DNA of 64,000 nucleotides from an uncultured Clostridia bacterium (GTDB lineage: Bacteria; Bacillota; Clostridia; Peptostreptococcales; Anaerovoracaceae): assembly GCA_937900415.1 (NCBI GenBank), contig CALCEY010000001.1, positions 5,529-69,528 on the forward strand. The letters are read 5' to 3'. The notes under the pieces are model-generated. The model saw nothing but the letters and a program-made list of their open reading frames with translations. It made no database searches and was not told where the DNA came from. This document shows, piece after piece, positions 1 through 6,718 of this stretch. Each line of letters opens with the position of its first letter. Within the stretch, counting starts at the first letter, position 1. The position numbers were made by a program, and so were the translations under genes.

Positions 1-1
1 C

Positions 2-103
2 AACTACAATAATAACGCCTGTCTTGCTGAAGAAGATAATGTAGAAGCGCTGTTTTGCCATTTGACAGATTGTTGGCATACAGCTGAAAACTTGACTTTA
101 TAA
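2..103 (+). CDS. 3' end of an unidentified gene (partial)
   Basis: A reading frame is open from the first complete codon of the window to a TAA at 101-103, giving 33 residues, and it is followed after 18 bases by a clear intrinsic terminator. That arrangement is what the end of a real gene looks like. The residues are acidic with two Cys and two His and resemble nothing I recognise. The fragment is too short for a function; it could still be a chance open frame. Confidence 0.45.
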   Translation, partial: NYNNNACLAEEDNVEALFCHLTDCWHTAENLTL

Positions 104-121
104 TACTTGAAAATTACTTAA

Positions 122-146
122 AACTGCTGCTTTTCAGCAGTTTTTT
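122..146 (+). terminator. Intrinsic terminator
   Basis: An 8-bp stem (122-129 with 135-142) with a 5-base loop runs into a six-T tract. It closes the gene entering from the left and lies directly before the sigma-54 promoter at 149-165, so the following unit is transcribed independently. Confidence 0.85.
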
Positions 147-148
147 GT

Positions 149-165
149 TTGGCATGATGTTTGCG
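149..165 (+). promoter_or_regulatory. Sigma-54 (-24/-12) promoter
   Basis: The sequence TTGGCATGATGTTTGCG has the GG of the -24 element at 151-152 and the GC of the -12 element at 163-164, exactly 12 bp start to start as RpoN requires. It precedes the truncated agmatinase and shares the TTGGCAT...TTGC core with the promoter at 8493-8509. No enhancer site could be identified because the window begins only 150 bp upstream. Confidence 0.8.
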
Positions 166-215
166 ACTAAGATATGATAAACAGACTTATCAACTCACTA
201 AAAAGGAGGAACATT

Positions 216-581
216 ATGATTATCAAAGATGCAGTAAAAGGGGTAAATGAAAAGAAAATTGCAGGCGCATGGGACAAAGCCGACGAAATTCTTGCATCGC
301 AGCATGCTAATCAATGGAGGGTAGAACTCCCTATTTTAAGGGGAGATACTCCAACCTTTATGGAATATCCGTTAGCTTTAAATGCGGATGATTTGGAAGG
401 CGTTGACGCCGCCATCCTTGGAATTCCTTTTGAGGGAGTTACAGCCCTTTCGCCGACCACTTCAGCGCCGCCTACATGCGGAAGACCTGGTCCTGGTTCC
501 GTTTACTGGAGAATGGGAGCTGAAAAGCCTGAGAGCTTTGATATGATAACAAAATATTCTATTTTCTATAATCGTACATAA
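216..581 (+). pseudogene. Agmatinase / ureohydrolase, truncated N-terminal fragment
   Basis: The fragment starts at ATG 216 behind AAAGGAGGA (202-210) and ends at 579-581 after 121 residues; members of this Mn-dependent ureohydrolase family (agmatine to putrescine plus urea, or related guanidino compounds) are about 290-390 residues long. It carries the family's first segment (DAAILGIPFEG, then a GRPGPGSVYWRMG stretch corresponding to the usual GP..IR motif). All metal-binding motifs (GGDHS, DAHxD, SxDxD) are missing, and no continuation is seen in any frame in 582-900. The gene is therefore broken, although its ribosome-binding site and sigma-54 promoter are intact. A slightly earlier in-frame ATG at 174 has no Shine-Dalgarno. 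Confidence 0.75.
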
Positions 582-911
582 AAATAAGTGTAATTACTAT
601 GCCAGAGGAAAAGCGTGCATAATGGAGCTTTAGGGAAGAAAAAATCTAAAAAAATGATTAAAATTCATCAATATGATGAAATTTTGATGAAATGATACGC
701 GGATGACTGCAAAGCATTTTTTTCATATCGGTAATTGATATTTCAGCAGGCATTTTAAGACATTTTAAGACATGATTTGAAAAGCAGGTGTATTGAGATT
801 TCTCTTTAAAGAAATTTTATGGAATGTGGAAAGTATTTAAATTTATTTACTATTATTTTTAATTGACTGTTTTAAATTGTTTAAAAAATTGAAAATTGAT
901 GGCAAAATCAC
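582..911. other. AT-rich intergenic DNA after the agmatinase fragment
   Basis: No gene is supported here. The only notable element is a perfect tandem pair of the decamer CATTTTAAGA (751-770). The missing C-terminal part of agmatinase is not present, which fits a deletion rather than a simple nonsense change. Confidence 0.6.
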
Positions 912-940
912 TTGCAAAAATTTAGGGTTTGTGTTAAATT
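912..940 (+). promoter_or_regulatory. Sigma-A promoter for tRNA-Ser
   Basis: TTGCAA (912-917) and TAAATT (935-940) are separated by 17 bp, about 34 bp before the tRNA. Confidence 0.5.
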
Positions 941-973
941 ATTTAAAGTATCGTGTGAATATGTTTAGCTTGT

Positions 974-1061
974 GGAGGATTGACCGAGTGGCTAAGGAGC
1001 TTGATTGGAAATCAAGTAAGGCGGCAACGCCCCGTGGGTTCGAGTCCCATGTCCTCCGCCA
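974..1061 (+). tRNA. tRNA-Ser (GGA)
   Basis: This is a class II tRNA of 88 nt with encoded CCA. The acceptor stem GGAGGAT pairs with GTCCTCC; the anticodon arm is CTTGA / TCAAG with loop TTGGAAA, giving anticodon GGA (codons UCC/UCU). A variable arm and the T arm (GTGGGTTCGAGTCCCAT) are clear. Confidence 0.97.
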
Positions 1062-1066
1062 ATAAA

Positions 1067-1094
1067 AAAAGAATGGCATAGCCATTCTTTTTTT
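1067..1094 (+). terminator. Terminator of tRNA-Ser
   Basis: The 7-bp stem GAATGGC / GCCATTC with an ATA loop is flanked by A7 and T8 tracts, which is typical of an intrinsic terminator. Confidence 0.9.
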
Positions 1095-1369
1095 ATTTCA
1101 AAATATTGATATTTGTATTGTTCAATTTTATAAAGCTTTATATCATCTTTAAGAAAGTTGTATAGAGTGAACTGATGGTAATTAGGCAGTAAGCGGATAA
1201 TTCTATATTATGGCAGGGAGCGGCCGCTGGATGGATTTTTTTATTATCGGATAACCTTTTAAAAACTGTAGAAAATCGTATATATCGTTAATTTTACCTA
1301 AACATCAGGCATATATTGTACTGAAACGGATTTGCAGAATTTTTAAATAAAGCCGGTTTTAATACGGCA
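1095..1369. other. Intergenic DNA without a recognisable gene
   Basis: AT-rich sequence with no open frame that has a ribosome-binding site. I see nothing in it apart from the promoter that follows at 1370. Confidence 0.5.
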
Positions 1370-1397
1370 TAGACTTTTCGGTATTGTACTATATTAT
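1370..1397 (+). promoter_or_regulatory. Candidate promoter of the acyl carrier protein gene
   Basis: TAGACT (1370-1375) and TATTAT (1392-1397) are separated by 16 bp and lie about 50 bp before the start codon. Confidence 0.45.
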
Positions 1398-1445
1398 GGA
1401 AAGCTCTTGAAAGAGTCTGGCAGATGTTCGGATAGGAGGCTACTT

Positions 1446-1721
1446 ATGTCAGTCAGGGAGGAGATAATACATACGATAGAAAGAAAAAGCACAAACCATA
1501 CGGAAAGTACGAAGTATGCGCCTATAAACGAAGAGACAAATTTATACGCTGATATTAAAATGAATTCATTTTCTTTTGTTAAGCTGCTTCTTGAAATTGA
1601 AGAAAAATATCAGATTACCTTCGGGCTGGCAGAGATGGAAAAATGTTTGACGGTGGGAAGCCTTATAGATACAGTCGAAAGAAAAATCAAAGAGAAAGCA
1701 CCCATAAGAAGGAAGCCTTAG
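1446..1721 (+). CDS. Stand-alone acyl carrier protein-like protein
   Basis: The protein has 91 residues from ATG 1446, chosen because GATAGGAGG sits 6-12 bases upstream; an earlier ATG at 1407 lacks one. The middle matches the carrier-protein four-helix fold: an NSF triplet aligns with the usual DSL phosphopantetheine site, followed by the helix VKLLLEIEEKYQITF. The serine that would carry 4'-phosphopantetheine is present, but the preceding Asp is Asn. It stands alone: no fatty-acid, polyketide, Dlt or NRPS gene is nearby, and the flanking genes are a tRNA and cyuA. It could be an orphan carrier for a distant synthase. Confidence 0.75.
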   Translation: MSVREEIIHTIERKSTNHTESTKYAPINEETNLYADIKMNSFSFVKLLLEIEEKYQITFGLAEMEKCLTVGSLIDTVERKIKEKAPIRRKP

Positions 1722-1759
1722 AGTTTTGCCGGCGAATTTCAACATTTATTAAAGCATAT

Positions 1760-1820
1760 ATTCAGCTCTTGAAATAGAATATTCAGCTCTTGAATAGAAT
1801 ATTCAGCTCTTGAAATAGAA
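1760..1820. repeat. Three tandem 20-21 bp repeats
   Basis: The unit ATTCAGCTCTTGAAATAGAA(T) occurs three times head to tail (1760-1780, 1781-1800, 1801-1820). The middle copy has lost one A. The array lies between the acyl carrier protein stop codon and the shared terminator. Confidence 0.9.
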
Positions 1821-1857
1821 AAGGCCGTACCGCTTTTAAACGATACAGCCTTTTTTG
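1817..1857. terminator. Bidirectional terminator between convergent genes
   Basis: An interrupted stem pairs AAGGC-CGTA with TAC-A-GCCTT around an AT-rich loop. It is flanked by six Ts on the + side and by A-rich sequence that reads as T-rich on the - side, so it can serve both the acyl carrier protein gene and cyuA. Confidence 0.75.
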
Positions 1858-1872
1858 ATTTTATGTTTATGG

Positions 1873-3168
1873 TTAATCGCAGATATAGTCCTTGTGACCA
1901 AGCATTAGATGAAGGATTTCTTTATCGGTGCTCTTCATGCCGTATTTGCCTATTTTACCCATGTTGTCGATGGTTTCTTCAATGTCTTCTTCCACGAAGC
2001 CCTCGCCTGAGCGGAAACAGAGATTGTCCTTGGCCATATCATATCCGAGGAAAGCTGCTTCAAGGGAGGAGGCTATTTTAGCGGCACAGGAGGCTTTTGC
2101 ACCGTCGCATACTATACCGCCGACATTTCCGAGGGTATTGGAGATAGTGTGACAGATCTGACGATAATCAGCTCCCTCCAGATACGCGATAGCTGCTGCG
2201 CTGCCGCATGAAGCGCTGACTGCGCCACAGAAAGCAGAAAGCTTACCGATGTGATGCTTTATGTGTATTGAAATGAGGTTGCTTATAGAAAGTGCTTTGT
2301 AGAGCATAGCCTTGCCTATACCTGTTTCCTTGGCATATTCTACTACCGGAACGGTAACGGTTATCCCCTGATTGCCGCTTCCGGAGTTTATGACCACAGG
2401 CATTGTGCAGCCGTTCATTCTGGCGTCGGAACCTGCTGCGGCCTTTGCCACGGCGCGCGTTCTCAGCGAACGGTCTCCGCGTTTTAACAGCGTTTGGCCC
2501 ACTTTTGCACCGTAATCGTGGCAGAGTCCCTCTTCTGCGATGGCAGTGTTAGCCTCTATTTGAGGTGAAAATATGTTTTCTCCGTCGGCTTCCGTAATCA
2601 TGTCGGCAAAGTTTAAAATTTCTTTTACAGAGAGTTCGTCCTTGAGATCCTCAGCTTTTGTCAGTGAGCTTTCCGAATCGTCTGATGACAGAACCTTTCC
2701 GTCGAGAATTTTTGACGTTATATTTGTATGGCTGTCCTTGATAGTTATTTGAGCCTCATGTTCTTTTGTCTTTGCAGAAACTTTTATGTACAGGTTGGGA
2801 GTGTCTTCTTGAAGATGACACAGGCAAAAGTTTTCTTTAAGCAGACGCTTTGCTTTTTCAATATCCTGGCTGTTGACGCTGCTTAAGACTTCAAGACTGC
2901 AATCTCCTGCTCTTCCGGCTGCAAGAACGCCTAAAGTGGCGGCGGCTTCAATTCCTCGCATACCTCCGGAATTGGGAACTATAACGCCTTTTACATTTTT
3001 TACGATGTTTCCGCTGCACCAAAGCTCTAAAGAGTCTGGCATTTCTCCTAAAAGTATTCCGGCTTGAGCGGCGGCATATGCTATAGCGCCGGGTTCAGTA
3101 CAGCCAAGAGCCGGTAGCAGCTCTGATTCAAGTATTTTTTTATAACTTTCATAAAGCCTTTTATCCAT
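1873..3168 (-). CDS. cyuA: L-cysteine desulfidase family protein (UPF0597/CyuA)
   Basis: The protein has 431 residues and starts at an ATG behind CGGAGG. The family degrades L-cysteine to pyruvate, ammonia and sulfide with an oxygen-sensitive [4Fe-4S] cluster and is related to the alpha domain of Fe-S serine dehydratases. The hallmark GCTEPGAIAYAAA is at 22-34, with Cys23 the expected cluster ligand; the C-terminal half supplies further candidates (Cys254 in NGCT, Cys314, Cys321, Cys354, Cys361). Length is normal and no frame damage is seen. It is divergent from a GntR/FCD regulator, with a strong promoter and a palindrome between them, so regulation by that neighbour is likely. Cysteine is the usual substrate, but serine or another beta-substituted amino acid is possible. 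Confidence 0.85.
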   Translation of the reverse strand: MDKRLYESYKKILESELLPALGCTEPGAIAYAAAQAGILLGEMPDSLELWCSGNIVKNVKGVIVPNSGGMRGIEAAATLGVLAAGRAGDCSLEVLSSVNSQDIEKAKRLLKENFCLCHLQEDTPNLYIKVSAKTKEHEAQITIKDSHTNITSKILDGKVLSSDDSESSLTKAEDLKDELSVKEILNFADMITEADGENIFSPQIEANTAIAEEGLCHDYGAKVGQTLLKRGDRSLRTRAVAKAAAGSDARMNGCTMPVVINSGSGNQGITVTVPVVEYAKETGIGKAMLYKALSISNLISIHIKHHIGKLSAFCGAVSASCGSAAAIAYLEGADYRQICHTISNTLGNVGGIVCDGAKASCAAKIASSLEAAFLGYDMAKDNLCFRSGEGFVEEDIEETIDNMGKIGKYGMKSTDKEILHLMLGHKDYICD

Positions 3169-3203
3169 AAATAAACCTCCGAATTTAAAAGGAAATGAGT
3201 TTT

Positions 3204-3224
3204 GATTATATTACTAATAATATC
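3204..3224. promoter_or_regulatory. 21-bp imperfect palindrome, candidate operator
   Basis: The arms GAT-2-TATTA and TAATA-2-ATC match symmetrically around C3214 (8 of 10 pairs). The palindrome overlaps the -10 element of the cyuA promoter, where binding would block transcription. The nearest DNA-binding protein is the divergent GntR-family regulator. Confidence 0.5.
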
Positions 3225-3245
3225 AGAAATAATATTTAAGGTCAA
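3217..3245 (-). promoter_or_regulatory. Promoter of cyuA
   Basis: On the - strand TTGACC (3245-3240) and TATTAT (3222-3217) are separated by 17 bp, about 50 bp before the cyuA start codon. Confidence 0.7.
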
Positions 3246-3258
3246 GAGGCAGTTTGTA

Positions 3259-3287
3259 TTTACTTTTTTGTAAAAAAATGATATATT
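3259..3287 (+). promoter_or_regulatory. Promoter of the GntR-family regulator
   Basis: TTTACT (3259-3264) and TATATT (3282-3287) have a 17-bp spacer and lie 34 bp before the ATG. Confidence 0.55.
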
Positions 3288-3320
3288 TTAATAATAAAAG
3301 CAGAGAACGGTGAGTGGATT

Positions 3321-3950
3321 ATGAAAAAGGAAAATCTTAAGAAAAAAGTCTATGAAGATGTATTGCGAGCAATAGTGGAAGGGGAGTATTCCGCTGAAGA
3401 CATTATCAGCGAAGCGATGCTGATAGAAAAATATAATGTGAGCAAATCTCCTGTAAGGGAGGCTCTCGTGCAGCTTTGCAGTGAGAATGTGCTTAAAAGC
3501 ATACCGAGATGCGGATATATGGTTGTGAAATTGACAAGCGGCGATATAGAGAATATTCTTAATTACAGGATGGCCTTTGAATCAGGTATGCTCAGACAGA
3601 TTATAGACGGCATTTCAGAGAAACAGATTGCCGAGCTGGAGGAAATAGACGCTCTCTGCACAGGTGAAGAAGCTGTCAGGGATTTTTGGGTTCATTGGCA
3701 GTATAATAAAAAGTTTCATCTTAAACTAATGTCCTTTACGCATAATGAGTTCGCATATAAATCTCTTGAGCTGGCTCTTACCACGCTTACGAGAGCTTAT
3801 GCTCAATTTTATTGGAATCAGTGGAAAGAAATGCCTTATCCATACGATACTAAATATCATAAGGACATAATAGAGGCCATAAGAAGAAGAGACGCTGATA
3901 AAGCGGCTATGTATTTAAGCGCTGATTTGCAGGATTTTGCGAGAAAGTAA
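3321..3950 (+). CDS. GntR-family regulator, FadR/FCD type
   Basis: The protein has 209 residues. An N-terminal winged helix-turn-helix (about 8-72, with the family pattern LIEKYNVSKSPVREAL followed by a basic GYMVV wing) precedes an all-helical FCD ligand-binding domain (about 78-205). This family usually binds small carboxylates or amino-acid-related effectors and represses adjacent catabolic genes. It is divergent from cyuA, sharing a 152-bp intergenic region with a palindromic operator candidate, so it is most simply the cyuA regulator. The effector is not apparent. Confidence 0.85.
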   Translation: MKKENLKKKVYEDVLRAIVEGEYSAEDIISEAMLIEKYNVSKSPVREALVQLCSENVLKSIPRCGYMVVKLTSGDIENILNYRMAFESGMLRQIIDGISEKQIAELEEIDALCTGEEAVRDFWVHWQYNKKFHLKLMSFTHNEFAYKSLELALTTLTRAYAQFYWNQWKEMPYPYDTKYHKDIIEAIRRRDADKAAMYLSADLQDFARK

Positions 3951-4031
3951 CGAGACTGAACACGACTTCAAATATATGAGGTCATATTGAAATTTCATAG
4001 GTGAAGAATATTAGAAGAGATGAATCTCAAT

Positions 4032-4083
4032 CCGGCTTCCAAAAGTTAGAACAAAAAATCTAACGATTGGAGGCCGTTTTTTT
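4032..4083 (+). terminator. Terminator after the GntR regulator
   Basis: A long imperfect stem (CGGC..CCAA..GTTAGA against TCTAAC.ATTGG.GGCCG) around an A-rich loop ends in seven Ts. It sits between two convergent genes; the - strand side lacks a comparable T tract. Confidence 0.85.
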
Positions 4084-4104
4084 GGAAACTTTTATAACGT
4101 GACT

Positions 4105-5253
4105 TTATGAAAAAATGCTTTTTAACAAGTCGTCGTTTAATATATGCTCTGAATAGACCGCCAGTTTGACGCCTGTATAAAAATCGTTGGCATTGTGCAA
4201 GTTGAGGGAATCATGAAGCTTATTGAGACGATACCTTACAGTTGTTTCCGATATATACATATTTTTGGATACATATGTAAAGTCACCTCCCGATAGAATC
4301 CATAGCTTTGTTAAATTGTGAAGATCAAGCTTGTTGTCTTTATCACATTTATTTATGGCTGATTCAAATACGGATCGGTAATGCTTAAGGAGAGGTCTGT
4401 TTTCAGGGATGGTCAGAAAAGCATACATACCTAAAGAGTCATATTTTATCATGTTTTTTTTAATGAGAGAACCGTATGAGGCTGCATACAATGCTTCAAG
4501 TATGGCCTGGCGTAGTTCGCTTTTACGGAGGTGAATATCTCCAAAGCCTGAATTGTTTTCCGGAGCGAAACGGCGAAGCAATTTTATAATCCGGGTTTGT
4601 TTTTCGGCAAGTTCATATTTTGACGAGCCCGAGAGAATATAGATATAGCCTCCGTATACAGGCAGAATCGGATCGTCGGCGTTTATTCTGAAAGAATTTA
4701 TAGAGGCGGAATCGTTTAAACGGAAAAAAATTATTTGAAGATATTCGTCCATGCTTGGGTGTATGTCTTTTAACGTGTTAAGTACGTCTTCTTCGCAGGG
4801 ATTATCTTTTAGAATTCTGATTATGCTGGCTGAATGAAGTGTTGAAAGCTTATCTTTTATTATCAAATCAGTCACATTATATATCAGCTCGGTTAGACCG
4901 TAATTATCATCCAAAAGTATAACCGGAATTCCGAATTTGTCAGCAGCTTCAATTATGTTCTTTTCAAGCAGAGGCATCGCTTCATTGTATGTCATAAGTC
5001 CGCTTGCTCCGGTACGCTGCATAAACAGAAGCTCTTCATAAAGTTTATTGCTGTTTCCCTGATAGGCATAGCATTTTGAAACGTATATATCTCCGGGGAG
5101 GGCAACGCGGTTACAGTAATCAGGATGGTCGGTATAGGGTTTTTCTATAGTGGCTATGCGGCATACTTTTCTGTTTATACCGCGGCTTCCCGCAAGTATA
5201 AAAGCGGTATCCATCTTAGCCGTATGAAGAATGTCGTTTACTGTTACGGTCAT
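4105..5253 (-). CDS. PucR-family transcriptional regulator
   Basis: The protein has 382 residues from the ATG at 5253, preferred because AAAGGAAG lies 8-15 bases before it. The N-terminal PucR sensor domain spans about 1-125 (VNDIL start, LPGDIYVSKCYAYQGN), then a linker domain, then a C-terminal HTH_30 domain (about 320-372, ISETTVRYRLNKLHDSLNL). PucR proteins are usually activators of purine, ureide or amino-acid catabolic genes responding to the substrate or to nitrogen status. It is divergent from the creatininase operon across a 607-bp region holding a duplicated promoter segment, which makes it the likely regulator of that operon. Confidence 0.85.
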   Translation of the reverse strand: MTVTVNDILHTAKMDTAFILAGSRGINRKVCRIATIEKPYTDHPDYCNRVALPGDIYVSKCYAYQGNSNKLYEELLFMQRTGASGLMTYNEAMPLLEKNIIEAADKFGIPVILLDDNYGLTELIYNVTDLIIKDKLSTLHSASIIRILKDNPCEEDVLNTLKDIHPSMDEYLQIIFFRLNDSASINSFRINADDPILPVYGGYIYILSGSSKYELAEKQTRIIKLLRRFAPENNSGFGDIHLRKSELRQAILEALYAASYGSLIKKNMIKYDSLGMYAFLTIPENRPLLKHYRSVFESAINKCDKDNKLDLHNLTKLWILSGGDFTYVSKNMYISETTVRYRLNKLHDSLNLHNANDFYTGVKLAVYSEHILNDDLLKSIFS

Positions 5254-5324
5254 GTATGCTCTTCCTTTCTGATGAGAATACAAAGAGTAAATGTATTCTC
5301 CTGTTGATATTTCAGTTGCTTTCG

Positions 5325-5351
5325 GTCAGCTAAGTCAGTTAAGTCAGTTAA
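5325..5351. repeat. Three tandem 9-bp repeats
   Basis: GTCAG(C/T)TAA occurs three times head to tail at 5325-5333, 5334-5342 and 5343-5351, in the leader of the PucR gene. It could be a short operator array or simple slippage. Confidence 0.8.
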
Positions 5352-5408
5352 GCGGCGTTTTGGCGCCGGCTTCCGTGCGGCAAAGCCGAACAACTTTAGT
5401 TTGGGGTA

Positions 5409-5438
5409 ATTATACCATATAAGTGATAAAGATGTCAT
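5409..5438 (-). promoter_or_regulatory. Promoter of the PucR-family gene
   Basis: On the - strand ATGACA (5438-5433) and a perfect TATAAT (5414-5409) are separated by 18 bp. The -35 lies at the very edge of the first copy of the duplicated segment. Confidence 0.65.
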
Positions 5439-5585
5439 ACAAAAAATCTGTAAAATAATATACTTTTTTGAATATTTATAAATTTTAGAAAAATTCATCT
5501 TTAATATTGAAAAAATTTTACTTACATTTGTGCTATACTTTAAATATTAAGTTTTCAAAGCGTAACATGAAAGATGGAGGTGCAG
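5431..5585 (+). repeat. Duplicated regulatory segment, copy 1
   Basis: This ~155-bp stretch recurs at 5598-5753 with an offset of 167-168 bp and one short indel. The central block from GAATATTTATAAATTTTAG through the extended -10 element is nearly identical. The copy contains an extended -10 TGCTATACT (5531-5539) and ends in a purine-rich GATGGAGGTG. Confidence 0.85.
5531..5539 (+). promoter_or_regulatory. Extended -10 promoter element (copy 1)
   Basis: TGCTATACT matches the TGnTATAAT pattern at 8 of 9 defined positions; no good -35 is at the standard distance. The same element, as TGCTACACT, is in copy 2 at 5699-5707. Confidence 0.4.
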
Positions 5586-5597
5586 CGCGGGCAGTGG

Positions 5598-5753
5598 GAT
5601 ATCATGTGAAAAAGTCTGTAAATCAATATATGCTTTTGAATATTTATAAATTTTAGAAAAATTTGTCTTTAATATTGAAAAAATTTTATTTTCATTTGTG
5701 CTACACTTTGGATAGCAAATCTGCACGGCGTAATATAAAGGGTGAATGTGCAG
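5598..5753 (+). repeat. Duplicated regulatory segment, copy 2
   Basis: Second copy of the segment at 5431-5585. It is closer to the creatininase gene, and its -10 is weaker (TGCTACACT). Two copies in tandem upstream of one operon suggest duplicated operators or two start sites. Confidence 0.85.
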
Positions 5754-5810
5754 TTTAAAGAAGAAAACCAGAATTATCGGAAAAGAAAAATTTAAATTTA
5801 TAAAAGGCAG

Positions 5811-5850
5811 AAAGGAGGAAGCCGGCGCGACTGACAGATAATAAGCCGGC
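5811..5850 (+). promoter_or_regulatory. Distant Shine-Dalgarno followed by a GCCGGC hairpin
   Basis: AAAGGAGGAA (5811-5820) is far too distant (about 40 nt) from the creatininase ATG at 5861. It is immediately followed by GCCGGC (5821-5826), which pairs with GCCGGC at 5845-5850. Folding would loop out 30 nt and leave a spacing of about 11 nt. Confidence 0.45.
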
Positions 5851-5860
5851 AGAAGATTTT

Positions 5861-6619
5861 ATGAGAACAAGAAAGATGTGGGAGCTGACATGGCCCGAAG
5901 TAAAGGAAGCCGCAGAAAACGGAAAGGGTATAATGCTCCCTATAGGTGCGGTTGAGCAGCACGGATATCATCTCCCTCTGATTACCGATACGATAATACC
6001 TGTAAGATTATGCCTTGATATAGCAGAAAAAACCGATATGATAGTAGCGCCGCCTATATCGTACGGAACATATTCAAGACCGCAGAGCGGAGGAGGGCAA
6101 GGCTTTGTCGGAACGACGTCGGTAAGCGGAATAACGTTGACATATCAGATAGAAGATGTACTGCGTGAATTTATCAGACACGGATTTAAAAAAATAGTGC
6201 TTTTTAACTGGCATATGGAAAATTCAAACTTCATATACGAAGCGGCTTTCAGAGCTTCTGAAAGAGGAACACTCAGTGATGTTAAATTTATAATTATGGA
6301 AACTCCATTTGACAGCTTTGACGATGAAACCATGGATTTCCTTTATCCGGGAGGCTTTCCCGGCTGGGGAGTTGAACACGCCGCAATGTTTGAAACTTCA
6401 ATAATGCTTTATATAGCTCCTGAACTGGTGCTTATGGAAAGAGGAAAAGACAGCGAGATAGAGGATAAAACGTTTTATGATGTACTTCCTATACAAAGCT
6501 GCAATACTACCGAGAGCGGAAGCCTTTGGAAGGTATCAGAATCAACTCGTGAAAAGGGCGAAAGGATATGGAAAGAATTGCTGAAAACGTTGGTTGACGT
6601 TATAAAAAAGGAGGAATAA
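5861..6619 (+). CDS. Creatininase-family amidohydrolase
   Basis: The protein has 252 residues, normal for the creatininase (creatinine amidohydrolase) family of binuclear-metal enzymes that open small cyclic amides or cleave related C-N bonds. Metal ligands are visible: Glu32-x-His34 in VEQHGYH, Asp43 in ITD, a FNWHMEN segment (His118, Glu120) where the family has NGHGGN, and a later EHAAMFETS segment carrying the last Glu. It is the first gene of a unit with a 28-residue peptide and a symporter (3-nt gap to the peptide). The Trp/Glu changes in the NGHGGN motif suggest a substrate other than creatinine. A lactam, hydantoin-like ring or N-substituted amide taken up by the symporter is plausible but unproven. 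Confidence 0.85.
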   Translation: MRTRKMWELTWPEVKEAAENGKGIMLPIGAVEQHGYHLPLITDTIIPVRLCLDIAEKTDMIVAPPISYGTYSRPQSGGGQGFVGTTSVSGITLTYQIEDVLREFIRHGFKKIVLFNWHMENSNFIYEAAFRASERGTLSDVKFIIMETPFDSFDDETMDFLYPGGFPGWGVEHAAMFETSIMLYIAPELVLMERGKDSEIEDKTFYDVLPIQSCNTTESGSLWKVSESTREKGERIWKELLKTLVDVIKKEE

Positions 6620-6621
6620 GT

Positions 6622-6708
6622 ATGCCTACTGTAATCAAGGTTTTGGTTTTCTCCTCTCCGCTGTGGATAGGAGCATTGATAGCTTTTATAAATTTTATCA
6701 GAAAGTAG
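6622..6708 (+). CDS. Small membrane protein, symporter accessory-type peptide
   Basis: A 28-codon frame starts at ATG 6622 behind AAAAAGGAGGA that overlaps the end of the creatininase gene. Its stop codon overlaps the GTAGGAGG that serves the symporter at 6719. The product is one hydrophobic segment (about residues 5-25, with SSPLWIGALIAF) ending in basic IRK. Very small single-pass proteins are known next to SSS-family symporter genes and are annotated as symporter small accessory proteins; position, size and topology fit that class. Function is otherwise unknown. Confidence 0.7.
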   Translation: MPTVIKVLVFSSPLWIGALIAFINFIRK

Positions 6709-6718
6709 GAGGTTAAAT

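Noticed and set aside
877..1065. 62-codon open frame on the + strand
   Set aside because: It runs through tRNA-Ser; the tRNA explains the sequence and there is no ribosome-binding site.
5710..5724. Possible sigma-54 site before the creatininase operon (TTTGGAT...CTGCA)
   Set aside because: GG to GC is 13 bp rather than the required 12 and the -12 context is not TTGC.
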